From the NCBI RefSeq assembly GCF_039526245.1, contig NZ_BAAAIV010000005.1, positions 186,001 through 250,000 of the forward strand: DNA of 64,000 nucleotides, given 5' to 3'. This DNA comes from Arthrobacter_H rhombi (lineage in GTDB: Bacteria > Actinomycetota > Actinomycetes > Actinomycetales > Micrococcaceae). The notes under the pieces are model-generated. The model saw only the letters and a program-made list of their open reading frames with translations, was not told where the DNA came from and made no database searches. Made by a program: the position numbers and the translations under genes. This document shows, one piece after another, positions 62,104-64,000 of the stretch (positions are counted from its first letter, which is position 1; the number at the start of each line of letters is the position of its first letter).

Positions 62104-62145
62104 GGTGCCCCCGACAACTTGCGACTGCAGGTCATCGGGGGCACC
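62104..62145 (-). terminator. Terminator after aceE
   Basis: Arms GGTGCCCCCGA (62104-62114) and TCGGGGGCACC (62135-62145). On the minus strand a TCATTTTTG run follows, so this is a standard intrinsic terminator ending aceE. Confidence 0.8.
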
Positions 62146-62167
62146 CGGTACAACGGTGTGGCGTTGG

Positions 62168-64000
62168 TCAGGAATCGCCGCCCGCGTTGCCGGAAGTTCC
62201 GGCGTTCACGTCGTCGATCCGGTACTTCTCAAAGGCCTTCGCGGCGGCCGACTGGTCGACCTCGCCGCGGCGTCCCAGCATCTCCAGGGCCTGCACGACG
62301 ACGCAGTGCGCATCGATCTTGAAGAACCGGCGGGCGGCGGCGCGGGTGTCGGAGAAACCGAACCCGTCAGCACCCAGGGTGGCGAAGTCGTTCGGGACGA
62401 ACTGGCGGATCTGGTCCGGAACGGCCTTCATGAAGTCGGTGACGGCCACGACCGGTCCGGTGGCACCGGACAGCTTCTGGGTCACGTACGGAACGCGCTG
62501 CTCGGCACCGGGCTGCATGAACGCCTCGGCCTCGGCGGCCAAACCGTCGCGGCGTAGTTCGGTCCAGCTGGTGACGGACCAGACGTCGGCTGAGACGCCC
62601 CATTCGTCGGCGAGGATCTGCTGGGCTTCCAGGGCCCACGGGACCGAGACGCCGGAGGCCAGCAGCTGGGTGCGTGGTCCGTCGACGGTGGCCGGGGACA
62701 GGAGATAGATGCCCTTGAGCAGGCCTTCGACGTCCAGGTCCTTCGGTTCGGCTGGCTGCAGAATCGGTTCGTTGTAGACGGTGATGTAGTACATGACGTT
62801 GGGGTCTTCGTGCTCGCCCCCATACATGCGCTGCAGGCCGTCCTTGATGATGTGACCGATTTCGTAACCGTAGGCCGGGTCGTAGGTGACCACTGCCGGG
62901 TTGGTGGAGGCCAGGATCGGGGAGTGGCCGTCAGCGTGCTGCAGGCCCTCACCGGTCAGGGTGGTCCGCCCGGCGGTGGCACCGATGACAAAACCACGCG
63001 TCATCTGGTCCCCAGCGGCCCAGAAGAAGTCTCCGGCCCGCTGGAACCCGAACATCGAGTAGAAGATGTAGACGGGGATGAGCGGTTCACCATGCGTGGC
63101 GTAGGACGTTCCCGCGGCCGTCAGCGCGGCCGTGGAACCCGCCTCGTTGATGCCGGTGTGCAGGATCTGGCCCTGCGGGGACTCCTTGTAGGCCAGGACC
63201 AGGTCGCGGTCCACCGAGAGATAGTTCTGGCCCTTGGGGTTGTAGATCTTCTTGGTGGGGAAGAGCGAGTCCATGCCGAAGGTGCGTGCCTCGTCGGGAA
63301 TGATCGGGACCACGCGGTCACCGAATTCCTTGTCGCGCATCAGGTCCTTGAGCAGGCGCACGAAGGCCATGGTCGTCGCGGCTTGCTGCTTGCCGGACCC
63401 CCGCTTGGCGACTTCGTAGGCCTTGTCCCCGGGCAGGGGAAGTTCCTTGTGCTTGGTCCTGCGTTCCGGGACCGATCCACCCAGGGCGGCGCGGCGTTCC
63501 ATCATGTACTTGATCTCCGGGGCGTCGGCACCGGGGTGGTAGTACGGCGGGGAATACGGGTCGGCTTCGAGCTGCTCGTCGGTGATCGGGATCCGCAAGT
63601 GATCGCGGAAGGCCTTCAGGTCCTCCAGCGTCAGCTTCTTCATCTGGTGGGTCGCGTTGCGGCCCTCGAAGTGCGGACCCAGCCCGTAGCCCTTCACGGT
63701 CTTGGTCAAGATGACCGTGGGCTTGCCCTTGAACTCGGTCGCTGCCTTATAGGCGGCATACATCTTGTGGTAGTCATGGCCACCACGCTTGAGGTTCCAG
63801 ATCTGGGCGTCGGTCAGGTCCGCGACCATTTCCTTGGTCTGCGGGGTCTTGCCGAAGAAGTGCTCACGCACGAATCCACCGGATTCGGCCTTGTAGGTCT
63901 GGTAGTCCCCGTCCGGGGTCTGGTTCATGATGTCGACCAGGGACCCGTCCTCGTCCTTGTCAAGGAGGTCGTCCCACTCACGACCCCAGACGACTTTGAT
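62168..64000 (-). CDS. aceE: Pyruvate dehydrogenase E1 component, homodimeric (5' end beyond window)
   Basis: About 610 C-terminal codons; the frame is open through the right edge (IKVVWGREWDDLL is the first visible sequence). The full protein should have about 910 residues. AceE-type signatures are HVENG-free but distinct: VILTKTVKGYGLGPHFEGRN, then RTFGMDSLFPT and DREFG-like DKEFGDRVVPIIPDEAR. It decarboxylates pyruvate with thiamine diphosphate and passes the acetyl group to E2. An internal ATG at 63928 is not the start. Its position next to the fab regulator matches other Micrococcaceae. Confidence 0.95.
   Translation of the reverse strand: MKVVWGREWDDLLDKDEDGSLVDIMNQTPDGDYQTYKAESGGFVREHFFGKTPQTKEMVADLTDAQIWNLKRGGHDYHKMYAAYKAATEFKGKPTVILTKTVKGYGLGPHFEGRNATHQMKKLTLEDLKAFRDHLRIPITDEQLEADPYSPPYYHPGADAPEIKYMMERRAALGGSVPERRTKHKELPLPGDKAYEVAKRGSGKQQAATTMAFVRLLKDLMRDKEFGDRVVPIIPDEARTFGMDSLFPTKKIYNPKGQNYLSVDRDLVLAYKESPQGQILHTGINEAGSTAALTAAGTSYATHGEPLIPVYIFYSMFGFQRAGDFFWAAGDQMTRGFVIGATAGRTTLTGEGLQHADGHSPILASTNPAVVTYDPAYGYEIGHIIKDGLQRMYGGEHEDPNVMYYITVYNEPILQPAEPKDLDVEGLLKGIYLLSPATVDGPRTQLLASGVSVPWALEAQQILADEWGVSADVWSVTSWTELRRDGLAAEAEAFMQPGAEQRVPYVTQKLSGATGPVVAVTDFMKAVPDQIRQFVPNDFATLGADGFGFSDTRAAARRFFKIDAHCVVVQALEMLGRRGEVDQSAAAKAFEKYRIDDVNAGTSGNAGGDS

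Overview
This window is a high-GC actinobacterial chromosome segment, most likely from the family Micrococcaceae (the Micrococcus, Kocuria and Arthrobacter group). The backbone order supports this: DUF177-rpmF-rnc-mutM, smc, ftsY, amtB-glnK, ffh, rpsP-KH-rimM-trmD-rplS-lepB-lepB-rnhB-DUF2469, yraN-comM-dprA-xerC, DUF3145, then fabF/acpP/fabH/fabD with a FasR-like regulator, and aceE. The OleB-OleC fusion inside a hydrocarbon (ole) cluster is the arrangement described for Micrococcus luteus. Two runs of N (23653-23707 and 56967-57010) show that this is a draft scaffold. No tRNA, rRNA, CRISPR array, transposase or integrase other than XerC was recognised.

Layout. 1-8018 (minus): a four-gene wall-glycopolymer (teichoic-acid-like) operon. 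It holds a pyruvyl-transferase/GT8-like fusion, two CDP-glycerol glycerophosphotransferases and a GT4 glycosyltransferase, and it runs off the left edge. 8516-11060 (plus): DUF177, rpmF, rnc and mutM. 11057-16578 (minus): oleA, oleBC and oleD for long-chain olefin synthesis, co-transcribed with a beta-lactamase-fold serine hydrolase. 16809-20420: smc. 20579-31880: strain-specific genes separating smc from ftsY. These are an acyltransferase-SGNH protein, an MFS transporter broken by an assembly gap, and a visibly AT-richer block with an Asp2-like/DUF6270 protein, a GT2-TagF fusion and an orphan 751-residue helical protein. 32108-35231: ftsY, then amtB-glnK behind a repeated GlnR-type operator. 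35280-45044: membrane acyltransferase, G6PDH, ffh, a degenerate Nudix protein, an esterase/MprF-like pair and a VOC protein. 45230-56190: ribosome, translocation and DNA-processing housekeeping genes. 56346-62043: DUF3145 and the type II fatty-acid synthase operon with its regulator. 62168-64000: the 3' two thirds of aceE.

How the parts fit. AceE makes acetyl-CoA and the fab operon turns it into acyl chains. The ole enzymes condense two fatty acyl-CoAs into long-chain olefins, and the esterase/MprF pair probably modifies phosphatidylglycerol. The two glycopolymer loci share the same enzyme classes (CDP-glycerol transferases, pyruvylation, O-acylation) and probably build and decorate the same surface polymer or related ones. 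Unusual points worth a second look are two genes whose best starts are ATT or ATC, a GT8 module without its DxD motif, a two-module hydrolase (Asp2-like plus DUF6270), a serine hydrolase inside the beta-lactone-producing ole operon, and amtB-glnK without glnD.
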